From Thermodesulfovibrionia bacterium (GTDB taxonomy: Bacteria; Nitrospirota; Thermodesulfovibrionia; UBA6902), in assembly GCA_020057065.1 (NCBI GenBank), contig JAGVGM010000271.1, positions 1-35,827 of the forward strand: a stretch of 35,827 bases of DNA, written 5' to 3'. The stretch's first letter is position 1. Each line of letters begins with the position of its first letter. A program made the translations under genes and the position numbers. Shown piece by piece: positions 14,670 through 22,130 of the stretch. The notes beneath the pieces were generated by a model, which saw nothing but the letters and a program-made list of their open reading frames with translations, made no database searches and had not been told where the DNA came from.

Positions 14670-14877
14670 TTGAAATTTTTAGTTGATGGACAAGGATTTC
14701 GGGGAGCTTGTTTACAATTCCGGTTTAAAACATTCGGGAGTTCTGATACTGAGGCTTGAGGACGCCAATAGTGAGCAGAAGCTTGAGGTTGTAAAGAAAA
14801 TACTGGGTGATTATGCGGACAAGATACAGAATAGATTCTGTGTATTCCAGGATGGAAGATTGCGGATAAAGAAATAA
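14670..14877 (+). pseudogene. DUF5615 (PIN-like) toxin with its middle deleted
   Basis: Four bases after the antitoxin stop, TTG starts M-K-F-L-V-D, the normal N-terminus of DUF5615 toxins with its first catalytic Asp. The DNA then jumps, with a change of frame, into M-DKDFGELVYNSGLKHSGVLI, followed by LRLEDANSEQKLEVVKKIL and RFCVFQDGRLRIKK, which is the normal C-terminal half. About 60-70 residues between the two parts are missing. The junction is at GATGG around 14682-14687, where GATG may have served as microhomology. An ATG at 14683 could still give a 64-residue C-terminal fragment. The toxin is surely non-functional. Confidence 0.8.
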
Positions 14878-14903
14878 GGTTGTTTTTCAGGAGGGGAGGC
14901 ATT

Positions 14904-14951
14904 ATGGCAGCTAAATCATTCCCGGATAAATGTCCTCTCTTCTGGAGGTGA
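14904..14951 (+). CDS. Possible 15-codon leader or truncated peptide
   Basis: ATG 14904 is preceded by GGAGGGGAGG and encodes MAAKSFPDKCPLFWR before TGA. The stop lies in GGAGGTGA, the ribosome-binding site of the next gene, so translation of this peptide would be coupled to it. It may be a leader or the stub of a lost gene. Confidence 0.25.
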   Translation: MAAKSFPDKCPLFWR

Positions 14952-14957
14952 TAGACA

Positions 14958-15146
14958 ATGATTAAAGAAGACAACAGCATGAAGGAAATTCATAAAATTA
15001 TGGAAAACCTTTCTGCCAAGAGGGCTGTTATGAGCGCTGAGGATGTAGTCAGAGAAATCAACGAGGGAGCTGAGAAAACAAGAAAGAAACACAATGTGAA
15101 ACTCAGAGCGGTTGAACGGCACGGAAGAAAATTAACTGTTAAGTAA
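14958..15146 (+). CDS. Small basic protein in toxin-antitoxin cluster, function unknown
   Basis: A 62-residue, highly charged, helical protein with MKEIHKIMENLSAKRAVMSA at residues 8-27 and an alternating acid-base region, ending RAVERHGRKLTVK. An ideal GGAGGTGA lies nine bases before ATG. The size, charge and position between a DUF433 pair and a PIN pair suggest an antitoxin whose toxin partner is lost, but no family was recognised. The frame downstream (15317-15556) could be a decayed partner. Confidence 0.5.
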   Translation: MIKEDNSMKEIHKIMENLSAKRAVMSAEDVVREINEGAEKTRKKHNVKLRAVERHGRKLTVK

Positions 15147-15316
15147 GGATTTATAATCCCATAATTCGTTATTTTAATTCAGGTGGAAGGGGACGATATA
15201 ACCCGCGAGACTGCAACTTCACATAAAAGGCAATATGGTTTTAATCATCGGTATTTTTCCGTCATTTCTACTTAATTTGGTTAGAGCTTCGATTCTGGTG
15301 TAGAGGGTGATGTAAG

Positions 15317-15556
15317 ATGGAAATAATGGATACCAAAGGAGAAGAGGCTCTTAAGGCGATACCAGACCTGATAATTTCTCTTGGACTATTGAAATGGGGT
15401 CAATAAATCACTAATAAATCTAGTAGCATAGATTTCCTTCATACAAATAACTGGGCTAAACAGCAACAATTTATTCGTAAAGGGTTGGGATATACATTGG
15501 GGGGATATAACTCGATAAATAAATCTTTTGAAGCATATATCAATTATAAAAAGTGA
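15317..15556 (+). pseudogene. 79-codon frame interrupted by one TAA
   Basis: ATG 15317, behind AGAGGGTGA, opens MEIMDTKGEEALKAIPDLII and runs 29 codons to a TAA at 15404. The same frame then continues open for 49 more codons to TGA at 15554, with protein-like content (NNWAKQQQFIRKGLGYTLGG, NKSFEAYINYKK). One nonsense mutation in a small gene is the simplest reading. The product is unknown. The surroundings, 15147-15316, hold nothing else I can support. Confidence 0.35.
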
Positions 15557-15592
15557 TTGCTAATGATTAAAACTTCAGAAATTCAGAAGGGG

Positions 15593-15793
15593 TCAGGATT
15601 TTGATATGACAGCTAAAAATTTATTAAGAGAGATGATGGTTACACTATGTTGTGAAAGAAACGATGAGACTGTTTTGTCAAACTTGAGATCGTTATCTCT
15701 TGTTATAAGATACAGTGTCTTACCCTTAACAGCAGTTTCAATGACAATATCGTCATCTTTATCACGGCAGATTTTTTTACCAAAAATTTTTTA
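15593..15793 (-). pseudogene. C-terminal fragment of a PIN-domain toxin (COG1569-like)
   Basis: On the minus strand, after an in-frame stop at 15791-15793, the frame reads KIFGKKICRDKDDDIVIETA, then KGKTLYLITRDNDLKFDK and HSVTIISLNKFLAVISKS before TGA. The CRDxDDD...E...A and YLITRDNDL elements match the second half of PIN-family toxins in which CRDPDDD and YxVTGDxDL carry catalytic acids. The N-terminal half is absent. It lies just downstream of the intact PIN gene at 15816 and is related only distantly to it, so it is a remnant of a second toxin. Confidence 0.65.
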
Positions 15794-15815
15794 TAGAGGA
15801 GAGATTTTGGAGGGT

Positions 15816-16229
15816 TTATCCCAATACCTTTACAGCATGAGAATAAGGATGGTATTTAAAATGTTCATCAAAGGCAAAGACAGCTTCAATGTTGAATTGA
15901 TTTATCAGGGCAAAGCTGGTGCAGTCTGTGAAACTCAAGCGCCTGTCGTCAAACTTTTTAAAAATAATCTTTGCCGCATCCTCAATATCTTCATTCACAC
16001 GAAGAATTGTCATGCTGCATTTGTCCATCTGATTCATAAACTTGACTGCTGTGGCATGGCTGCTTCTGTTTTTAAGAAGTGTATAGACCTCATCCAGAAC
16101 ATAATCAGAGGTGTAAAGAATGGCTTTATCTTTTTGAATCTGTCTGTAGAGAGATTTTGCAATGAAATTATGCTGGTCTTTGGGAATGGTGAGGGCGCAG
16201 AAGGCGCTTGTATCAATAAAGACCTTCAA
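15816..16229 (-). CDS. PIN-domain ribonuclease toxin (VapC-like)
   Basis: A 137-residue complete PIN domain, expected to cut RNA with Mg2+ and to be held inactive by its partner. The acidic site is visible: D6 in VFIDTSAF, E47 in DYVLDEVYTLL, D102 in LSFTDCTSFALI, and D121 in FAFDEHF. The start is TTG at 16229, overlapping the antitoxin stop as TTGA, which ties its synthesis to the antitoxin. The neighbouring antitoxin is DUF104 type, a pairing known from archaea and Nitrospirota-like bacteria. Confidence 0.9.
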   Translation of the reverse strand: MKVFIDTSAFCALTIPKDQHNFIAKSLYRQIQKDKAILYTSDYVLDEVYTLLKNRSSHATAVKFMNQMDKCSMTILRVNEDIEDAAKIIFKKFDDRRLSFTDCTSFALINQFNIEAVFAFDEHFKYHPYSHAVKVLG

Positions 16230-16459
16230 TCAATGGCCTTGCCATACAGGTATTTGTCATGATGAGTAGAAAGATCGATGTCAGAACAGTCTTTGGCGAT
16301 GTCAATAATTCCGGAAAGGGAACATTTCTTTTTATGGACAGGTTCTTCTCCGGTATCAAGGATTATTCTAAGTTGTTTATGTTCAGGAAGTTTAACCTTC
16401 TTCAAAGGTTTAAAAACGCCATTTTCAAAAACAGCTTCTATAACTTTAGACATGGTCAT
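16226..16459 (-). CDS. DUF104 family antitoxin (AF2212-like)
   Basis: A 77-residue protein with the DUF104 opening SKVIEAVFENGVFKPLKKVK and LPEHKQLRIIL, a small beta-barrel-like module, then a C-terminal tail with HHDKYLYGKAID, the part that normally binds the PIN partner. It is the first gene of a two-gene minus-strand operon. AAGGAGG six bases before ATG 16459 favours this start over the ATG two codons later. Confidence 0.88.
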   Translation of the reverse strand: MTMSKVIEAVFENGVFKPLKKVKLPEHKQLRIILDTGEEPVHKKKCSLSGIIDIAKDCSDIDLSTHHDKYLYGKAID

Positions 16460-16559
16460 AATTGCCTCCTTATTAAATTTAAGCCTTTGAATATATCGTA
16501 TGAAATCATGCTTTCAATTTATCATATAAACAATCTTCTGTCAAAAACCGGAGGGGAAT

Positions 16560-16757
16560 ATGCTGAAGTATAAATTATCATTACTGATTATCGCTGCTTT
16601 CATTTTAATTACATCCGTCAATTCATTAACTGACGGCAACGCTGATGCAATGGGAATAGAAATTCGCAAACCTGATGGAATTCAATATTTTAAAGATCCG
16701 TCAGGCGGAGGCTCAAGAGCTTTAACAAAAGGAGATTTCAGTATTGTAAGGGAATGA
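16560..16757 (+). CDS. Small exported protein, function unknown
   Basis: A 65-residue protein with an N-terminal signal (KYKLSLLIIAAFILITSV) and a short mature part ending DPSGGGSRALTKGDFSIVRE. GGAGGGG lies six bases before ATG. No family recognised. Just after its stop there is a GTAGGGGC hairpin. Closeness to a PEP-CTERM gene suggests an envelope role, but the distance and the repeat between them argue against a firm operon. Confidence 0.6.
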   Translation: MLKYKLSLLIIAAFILITSVNSLTDGNADAMGIEIRKPDGIQYFKDPSGGGSRALTKGDFSIVRE

Positions 16758-16763
16758 TGGAAT

Positions 16764-16834
16764 GTAGGGGCGAGGCGCTGCCTCGCCCGATATTTAAAAA
16801 ATCTCCCCTGACCCCTCTTTGTCAAAGAGGGGAA
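16764..16834 (+). repeat. GTAGGGGC hairpin followed by a CCCCTCTTTG half-element
   Basis: The hairpin at 16764-16788 has a perfect stem GGCGAGGC/GCCTCGCC, identical to the livF copy except for one loop base. At 16800-16834 the block ATCTCCCCTGACCCCTCTTT with its complement follows. As at 14248, both classes are adjacent. Confidence 0.85.
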
Positions 16835-16869
16835 TAAGAGGACGGAATGAGAAAAAGGAGGATTTAAAA

Positions 16870-17389
16870 ATGAAGGAATTTTTAGCGGCAGTAATTCTTG
16901 CAGTAAGTATATTTGTATTTTCAGCAATGGCATTAGCATCGCCGGGAGCAAGTATATTGTATCAGGAGACTGATTTAGGAACTGGTCTGTGGCAGTATGA
17001 TTACACCTTTAATAACACATCTACAGCAGATGAAAGCCTTTATAGTGTGTATCTGTTTTACCCAGCTGGCGACAGTGACCGGCTCGTCGCTTCCAACGGG
17101 ATGGGATGGTATTTTATGGGCTGGCACAAATACAACTGATGTAATAGACACATTTTCAACTGACCCCGGTTATGACATATTAGCTAATAGTTCACTCGGC
17201 GTATTCAGTTTTAAAATTGACTATCAGGCAGGCAATATTGCCTGCGATGCATATTTTAGCGGAGATAACGTTGTCTCCGGCACAACTGCGCCCATTGTCC
17301 CTGAGCCGGTAAGCTCAATCCTCTTCCTCATCGGTGGAGCAATGCTTGGGCTGAGAAGTTACACGCGGAGAAAAAGACAGATGGTATAA
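16870..17389 (+). pseudogene. PEP-CTERM sorted exported protein, split by a frameshift
   Basis: ATG 16870, with AAGGAGG before it, starts a protein with a signal peptide (about 1-24) and a beta-rich segment ILYQETDLGTGLWQYDYTFN (about 30-49). The frame breaks around 17065-17085: the first frame ends at 17139, while the +1 frame carries on as TVTGSSLPTGWDGILWAGTN and ends in a PEP-CTERM signal, VPEPVSSILFLIGGAMLGLR plus RRK. Read through, it would be about 172 residues. PEP-CTERM proteins are processed by exosortase and usually belong to the exopolysaccharide/biofilm matrix. The break may be a real one-base insertion, a sequencing error, or programmed shifting; the first is my preference without strong support. 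Confidence 0.8.
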
Positions 17390-17436
17390 AAGCTACATCC
17401 ATTTCTCTGTGCCCTCTGTGGTAAATTCTTTTGTTA

Positions 17437-17452
17437 CTGACCGACCGGTCAG
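17437..17452. promoter_or_regulatory. TetR-type operator-like palindrome
   Basis: CTGACCGACCGGTCAG is a perfect inverted repeat CTGACCG-AC-CGGTCAG core of the kind bound by many TetR/AcrR regulators. It lies between the convergent PEP-CTERM and fmdB genes, downstream of both, so a role is unclear and no TetR gene is in the window. Confidence 0.3.
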
Positions 17453-17466
17453 CAGCGGGAAACACC

Positions 17467-17673
17467 TCAGCCACCGCCTCCACCGCCGAAACCTGGCGCA
17501 GACATTGAAGATGAACTGCTGCTCCCCGACGAACAGCTAAAAGAAGAGAATGCTTTTTTAACTTCTTTTGAAGAACATTTGGGACATTCGGTATTATTCT
17601 CAGCAGTATTTAAGCTTTGCAGAAGGGCAAACTTATTGCTGCATTTCAGACATATGTATTCATAAATTGGCAT
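17467..17673 (-). CDS. FmdB-type zinc-ribbon protein
   Basis: A 68-residue protein starting MPIYEYICLKCSNKFALLQS, the FmdB/CxxC_CxxC_SSSS family, with zinc ligands C8, C11, C30 and C33 and the usual Ser-rich then Gly-rich tail. The biochemical role is not established; it was first linked to formamidase/amidase regulation, and it may be a transcription or stress regulator. GGAGGTAAG before ATG supports the start. Confidence 0.9.
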   Translation of the reverse strand: MPIYEYICLKCSNKFALLQSLNTAENNTECPKCSSKEVKKAFSSFSCSSGSSSSSSMSAPGFGGGGGG

Positions 17674-17744
17674 TTCTTACCTCCGGATACTTTTTATTAT
17701 TTTAGCCGTTAGCTGTTTTGTATGTCAATAAATCGAACAAATTT

Positions 17745-17906
17745 AACCCTTCTGTTACGGGTGGTTATTACCCCCTTTGGCAAAGGGGGGCGAGGGGGGA
17801 TTTTAAAAATCATTCTACAAAATCTCCCCTAACCCCTGCTTAAGGCACCTACTGTTGGTCTTTGCCAAAGAGGGGGATAGTCCAATCCACCCGTAACTAA
17901 GGGGTT
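17745..17906 (+). mobile_element. MITE-like element with about 20-bp terminal inverted repeats
   Basis: AACCCTTCTGTTACGGGTGG at 17745-17764 is matched by the complement of CCACCCGTAACTAAGGGGTT at 17887-17906. Inward of each end is a hairpin (CCCCCTTTGGCAAAGGGGG; CTTTGCCAAAG) and a GGGGGATTTT or AAAATCTCCCC block. The right hairpin is interrupted by a 22-base insert at 17838-17859 also found in the repeat at the end of nadC. No clear target duplication is seen. It fills most of the 326-bp gap before the PilZ gene. Confidence 0.75.
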
Positions 17907-17927
17907 ACGGAAATGGAATAATAATTG

Positions 17928-17956
17928 TTACACTTTTTTATATGATTTGCTATACT
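17928..17956 (+). promoter_or_regulatory. Promoter of the PilZ gene
   Basis: TTACAC and TATACT are separated by 17 bp, and the predicted start is about 37 bases before ATG 18000. It begins about 20 bases after the MITE-like element ends, so the element sits just upstream of the promoter. Confidence 0.5.
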
Positions 17957-17999
17957 TTGACATCTATTTGCAATAAAGTTTTTCTAAAGGGGGTTTATT

Positions 18000-18320
18000 A
18001 TGGAAAGAAGACGTGCTACAAGAGTAACGGTTAATTTGAAAGCTGAACGTATCTCATGCAATAAGGACTGCTCGGTCTTTATTGAGAATCTTTCAGAAAG
18101 CGGAATATATATGACTACAGCCCCTGCTAAGAACAATGAATTTATTCCGGGCTCTGAGCTTGATCTCGAGCTCGAACTTAACTCAGGGAAAATAATAAAT
18201 CTGAATTGCAATGTAAAATGGGCGATCGATAATTCTCCTGATGATCTTACAGGCAGTGTAGGGTTGGAAATCATAGACCCTCCGTCGGAATACAGAGAAT
18301 TTCTAAATAACCTCCATTGA
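18000..18320 (+). CDS. PilZ domain protein (cyclic-di-GMP receptor)
   Basis: A 106-residue single-domain PilZ protein. The cyclic-di-GMP binding signature is present as the N-terminal RRRATR (3-8) and NLSESGI (the N-x-S-x-x-G motif, about residues 30-36). The rest is a beta barrel with VKWAIDNSPDDLTGSVGLEI. It probably binds cyclic-di-GMP and adjusts motility, surface or polysaccharide functions. AAAGGGGG lies eight bases before ATG. A short stub with the same N-terminal style follows at 18350. Confidence 0.92.
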   Translation: MERRRATRVTVNLKAERISCNKDCSVFIENLSESGIYMTTAPAKNNEFIPGSELDLELELNSGKIINLNCNVKWAIDNSPDDLTGSVGLEIIDPPSEYREFLNNLH

Positions 18321-18349
18321 TTTTACGTAATTTGTTGGAGAGTTAGTCT

Positions 18350-18403
18350 ATGGAAAGAAGAACCTTTGAGAGATTGCATGCGAAATTGCAGTCATGCTTT
18401 TAG
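18350..18403 (+). pseudogene. 17-codon stub resembling a PilZ N-terminus
   Basis: ATG 18350, behind GGAG, reads MERRTFERLHAKLQSCF before TAG. The beginning resembles the start of the PilZ protein 350 bp upstream (MERRRATRVTVNLKAER). It is probably the remains of a duplicated or second PilZ gene, or a short peptide. Confidence 0.4.
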
Positions 18404-18473
18404 ATCCTCTAAAGACTTTTGCAAGAGCCTCTCTTTTCTATAATTTACCTGTTATGTTATAGTTTTTTATTCC

Positions 18474-18508
18474 TTAATTTTAAATTTTAATCTTTAATTT
18501 TTGATTTT
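18474..18508 (+). repeat. AT-rich 7-bp array (five units) before mutS
   Basis: TTAATTT, TAAATTT, TAATCTT, TAATTTT, TGATTTT form five consecutive heptamers that end four bases before the mutS ATG. The period is kept while the sequence varies. It replaces the position where a Shine-Dalgarno would be. Confidence 0.6.
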
Positions 18509-18512
18509 TTCT

Positions 18513-21116
18513 ATGTCCGAACTTACCCCTTTAATGAGGCAGTATAATGATGTAAAAAGGAATTATCCTGATACGATAGTGTTTTTCCGGCTTGGTGATT
18601 TCTACGAAATGTTCGGGCAGGATGCTGTTACAGCCTCGAAAGTCCTGCAGATAACTCTCACGTCAAGGGACAAATCCAGAGAAGACCCTATACCTATGTG
18701 CGGTATTCCCCATTTTACAGCAGAGACCTATATCGCAAAACTTGTTAAAGCAGGATACAAGGTTGCGGTCTGCGAACAGGTTGAGGACCCTAAGGAGGCA
18801 AAAGGAATTGTGAGGAGAGAAGTTGTGAGGGTTGTTACACCTGGGACCTTTCTGCCTGATAATCCTAAAGAGAATAATTACATACTGGGGTTTTTTCAGA
18901 AGGAGAATATATACGGTATTGCTGTTGCGGACATCACGACAGGAGAGTTCCTTGTCTATGAAACGTGCAACAATCTTGAGGATGAAATAAACAGGTTTCA
19001 GCCGAAGGAGATACTTTATCCGTTAAGCTTTAAGAATAATGCAGCAATAATTGACAAGCTTGGTGATTATTACCTTACCAATTATGACGACTGGTATTTT
19101 GATTATATAGAGGCCTATAGAAAACTGATAAAACATTTAAAGGTATCCTCACTCGAAGGCTACGGCTGCGAAGGCATGATAGTAGCTGTTTCTGCGGCAG
19201 GGGCGCTGCTTAATTACCTTGAAGAGACGCAGAAAGATACTGTTTTATTCAGGAAAATAAGCGTGCTCCGGCGTGCGTCGCATATGTTTCTGGATGCAGC
19301 AACCCTGAGGAATCTCGAGATCACAAGAAACATGCGGAGCAGCGAAATTGAAGGCAGCCTCCTCTGGGTCCTTGACGAGACACTGACACCAATGGGGGGA
19401 AGGCTTTTAAGGTCCTGGCTTCTTAACCCTTTGCTTGATCCCGCAGAGATCAGCAAAAGACAGGACGCGGTCAGTGCATTTATAAATGACCCGGTGAGGC
19501 TCACAAAATTACAAGCCTCTCTGAAAGGGATATACGATATTGAACGCCTCGCTTCAAAGATAAGTTCCGGGTCGGCTAATGCAAGAGACCTTCTGGCATT
19601 GAGGAACTCACTGACTATTTTGCCGGAATTAAAAACCGTTCTTGAAGAGTATGACAACAGTACCATTAAGGACTTGCAGAAGCAGATCGATCCTCTTGCC
19701 GAAATAAAGCTGCTCATTGAAAAGGCAATAGCAGATGATCCTCCTTTTACACTGAAGGACGGCGGTTTGATAAAGAAGGGTTATAATGATGAAATAGATG
19801 AACTGCGTGAGATAAGCAGCACCGGTAAGGATTTTATAGCCAATCTTCAGAAGAGAGAAAGAGAAAGGTCGGGCATATCAACACTGAAGGTCGGCTATAA
19901 CAGGGTATTCGGTTACTACATAGAAATTACAAAGGCAAACCTTGCGCAAGTACCCGATGACTTTATCAGGAAGCAGACACTTGTTAACGGCGAGAGGTTT
20001 ATAACTCCTGAACTGAAGGAATATGAAGCAAAGGTACTGGGTGCAGAGGAACGGCTTAAGAATATTGAGTATGATGTTTTCATCAAAGTGAGAAACACTA
20101 TTGCTGCCGAGACAGAAAGACTTCAAAAAACCTCAGCAGCCATTGCAGAACTTGATACCCTGCACAGCCTGGCCGGTATTGCAGGAAAATATAATTACGA
20201 GCGTCCTGTTGTCTATGACGGAGATGTGATACGGATCTCTGAGGGCAGACATCCGGTGCTCGAGAGATTGTCGTCCGGAGATAAATTTATCCCGAATGAC
20301 GCCCTGATAGATTCCTCTTTAAACAGCATATCGATAATCACCGGCCCCAACATGGCCGGCAAATCAACCTATATGAGACAGATAGCGCTTATAGTGCTGA
20401 TGGCGCAGACCGGCAGTTTTGTTCCGGCAAAAGAGGCAAGGATAGGTATTGTTGACAGGATATTTACAAGGATAGGCGCTTCTGATGTGATAACAAAAGG
20501 GCAGAGCACTTTTATGGTGGAGATGCTCGAGACCGCCAACATACTGAACAATGCAACAGGCAAAAGCCTTATACTGCTGGACGAGGTCGGCAGGGGTACC
20601 AGCACCTTTGACGGTATAAGCATTGCATGGGCGGTTGTGGAATACATCTCTAAAGAATTAAAGACAAGGACACTCTTTGCAACTCACTATCATGAGCTTA
20701 CAGAACTTTCACTGATTATTGACGGTATCAGGAATTTGAATGTGGCTGTGAAAGAATGGGGCGATGAGATAATCTTCCTGAGAAGGATCGAGGAAGGTAT
20801 TGCTGATAAAAGTTACGGCATACAGGTGGCCCGGCTCGCAGGACTTCCTGCCTCAACTCTCGACAGAGCTAAAGAGATTTTATCCAATCTTGAAAAATCC
20901 GAGCTTAATGAACTCGGCAACCCAAAGCTTGCATATACTTCCACAACACCGGCTCCTGATTCTCAGAGAACAGGCCAGCTCGATCTCTTCACAACGCAGG
21001 CGGACCCGGTAATAAAAGAACTCCTCGGCCTTGATATTTTAAGCATGACCCCGCTTGAGGCGCTTAATAAATTATTTGAGATCAAGAAGAAGCTTGGGGA
21101 TGCGAAGAGCGGCTAA
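18513..21116 (+). CDS. mutS: DNA mismatch repair protein MutS
   Basis: The mismatch-recognition ATPase of methyl-independent or -directed repair. Residues 25-38 carry FRLGDFYEMFGQDA, with the mismatch-wedging F30-x-E32 pair. The ATPase has Walker A GPNMAGKSTY (about 611-620), QSTFMVEM and Walker B LILLDEVGRGTSTFDG (about 687-702), then ATHYHEL. The C-terminal dimer/tetramer helix is present (PLEALNKLFEIKKKL). At 867 residues it is normal length. MSELTPLMRQY at ATG 18513 is the natural start; the frame extends only four codons further to a TTG. There is no Shine-Dalgarno, only T-rich repeat sequence. MutL is not in the window. Confidence 0.97.
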   Translation: MSELTPLMRQYNDVKRNYPDTIVFFRLGDFYEMFGQDAVTASKVLQITLTSRDKSREDPIPMCGIPHFTAETYIAKLVKAGYKVAVCEQVEDPKEAKGIVRREVVRVVTPGTFLPDNPKENNYILGFFQKENIYGIAVADITTGEFLVYETCNNLEDEINRFQPKEILYPLSFKNNAAIIDKLGDYYLTNYDDWYFDYIEAYRKLIKHLKVSSLEGYGCEGMIVAVSAAGALLNYLEETQKDTVLFRKISVLRRASHMFLDAATLRNLEITRNMRSSEIEGSLLWVLDETLTPMGGRLLRSWLLNPLLDPAEISKRQDAVSAFINDPVRLTKLQASLKGIYDIERLASKISSGSANARDLLALRNSLTILPELKTVLEEYDNSTIKDLQKQIDPLAEIKLLIEKAIADDPPFTLKDGGLIKKGYNDEIDELREISSTGKDFIANLQKRERERSGISTLKVGYNRVFGYYIEITKANLAQVPDDFIRKQTLVNGERFITPELKEYEAKVLGAEERLKNIEYDVFIKVRNTIAAETERLQKTSAAIAELDTLHSLAGIAGKYNYERPVVYDGDVIRISEGRHPVLERLSSGDKFIPNDALIDSSLNSISIITGPNMAGKSTYMRQIALIVLMAQTGSFVPAKEARIGIVDRIFTRIGASDVITKGQSTFMVEMLETANILNNATGKSLILLDEVGRGTSTFDGISIAWAVVEYISKELKTRTLFATHYHELTELSLIIDGIRNLNVAVKEWGDEIIFLRRIEEGIADKSYGIQVARLAGLPASTLDRAKEILSNLEKSELNELGNPKLAYTSTTPAPDSQRTGQLDLFTTQADPVIKELLGLDILSMTPLEALNKLFEIKKKLGDAKSG

Positions 21117-21172
21117 CATCGTGGATCAACGGAACAAGTATATTGCTTTCTTTGGGCTGAGTTGCCAGGACT

Positions 21173-22129
21173 TTATTTCTTTGTTTTCCGGCCTAAATAT
21201 TTTGCCTTATGTTCATGCACTGCGGGGAATTTGTCCATCCACGACAAATCTTTGCCGATGACCAATTCCTCCATTGTTGCGTGATGTGTATTGTTCATGG
21301 GTATCAGACGCATCTGAAAGCCGTGACTTCGGGCCATTCTCTTAACTTCTTCAGCGTTATCATATGTCATTAAAAAATCGCCCTTCAACGTTTCACACAG
21401 TGTAAACAGGTGTTCATGGTCAAGCTCACAATGTTTATATAAGCGTTTGCCTGCTTTTTTCCCACCGGCAGTATATGGAGGATCTATAAAATAAACGGCG
21501 TTACTGTTGTTGGCAAATTCCTGCAGTACTTTTAAACCATCATCACATCGAAAATCGATTCTGTTGGCAACATAATTAAGGCTTATCAGTCTTTTTGCGA
21601 TTGTTGCCGGATACCAGCGGGAATGAATTCCCTTCCCATTTTCTCCGTACTTGAGAAACCCTGAACCCTCGGCGAGAATTCCTCCGTGAAGCGTACGATT
21701 CTTGAGAATCGTCTGAAATGCCTTCTCCTTTTGTGTCTTTGGAACTTGCCCGATTTCCTTTATCACGGATTCTCTGGTTAGTTCGAAAGTAAGAATTCGG
21801 TTGGCTAACCATTCTGCATCACCTTTAACAACTGATTTCCAGACTGCGGCTATCTCCTCATCCAGTTCGACCATAATCACCTTTTGCACGAGGTTTTCAA
21901 AAAGCGCGGTAAGGCTGATAATTCCGCCCCCTGCAAAGGGTTCAATAAGTAAATCGGGCTTTGGATAGATCTGTTCAATCCAGCGTCTGAATGTCGGAAC
22001 AAACCATGTTTTTCCACCTGGATACCGAAAAGGACTTCGTTGCGGGACAGATGCCACGTTCACCGGTTTGGGTATTTCTATTTTCTCTGATACATCGGGG
22101 AATAACAGTGTTTGTCTTTGCGTAGTCAT
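21173..22129 (-). CDS. DNA adenine-N6 methyltransferase (D12 class) of a restriction-modification system
   Basis: A 318-residue class-alpha adenine methyltransferase. It has SPFRYPGGK (32-40), the S-adenosylmethionine motif I EPFAGGGIISL (63-73), and the catalytic motif IV DPPY (216-219) in YFIDPPYTAGG. After motif IV is the region that contacts DNA. It starts one base after the stop of the endonuclease gene, so the two form an R-M operon. D12 enzymes methylate adenine, which predicts an A in the recognised sequence. The enzyme seems intact, so sites should still be methylated even though the endonuclease frame is broken. Confidence 0.92.
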   Translation of the reverse strand: MTTQRQTLLFPDVSEKIEIPKPVNVASVPQRSPFRYPGGKTWFVPTFRRWIEQIYPKPDLLIEPFAGGGIISLTALFENLVQKVIMVELDEEIAAVWKSVVKGDAEWLANRILTFELTRESVIKEIGQVPKTQKEKAFQTILKNRTLHGGILAEGSGFLKYGENGKGIHSRWYPATIAKRLISLNYVANRIDFRCDDGLKVLQEFANNSNAVYFIDPPYTAGGKKAGKRLYKHCELDHEHLFTLCETLKGDFLMTYDNAEEVKRMARSHGFQMRLIPMNNTHHATMEELVIGKDLSWMDKFPAVHEHKAKYLGRKTKK

Positions 22130-22130
22130 T

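Noticed and set aside
15606-16262. 218-codon plus-strand ORF
   Set aside because: It is antisense to the intact PIN gene and the PIN fragment, has no ribosome-binding site and no recognisable motif.
16870-17389. Programmed frameshift or selenocysteine explanation for the PEP-CTERM gene
   Set aside because: There is no slippery heptamer near the junction, and the stop in the first frame is past the shift, so recoding at a stop does not explain it.
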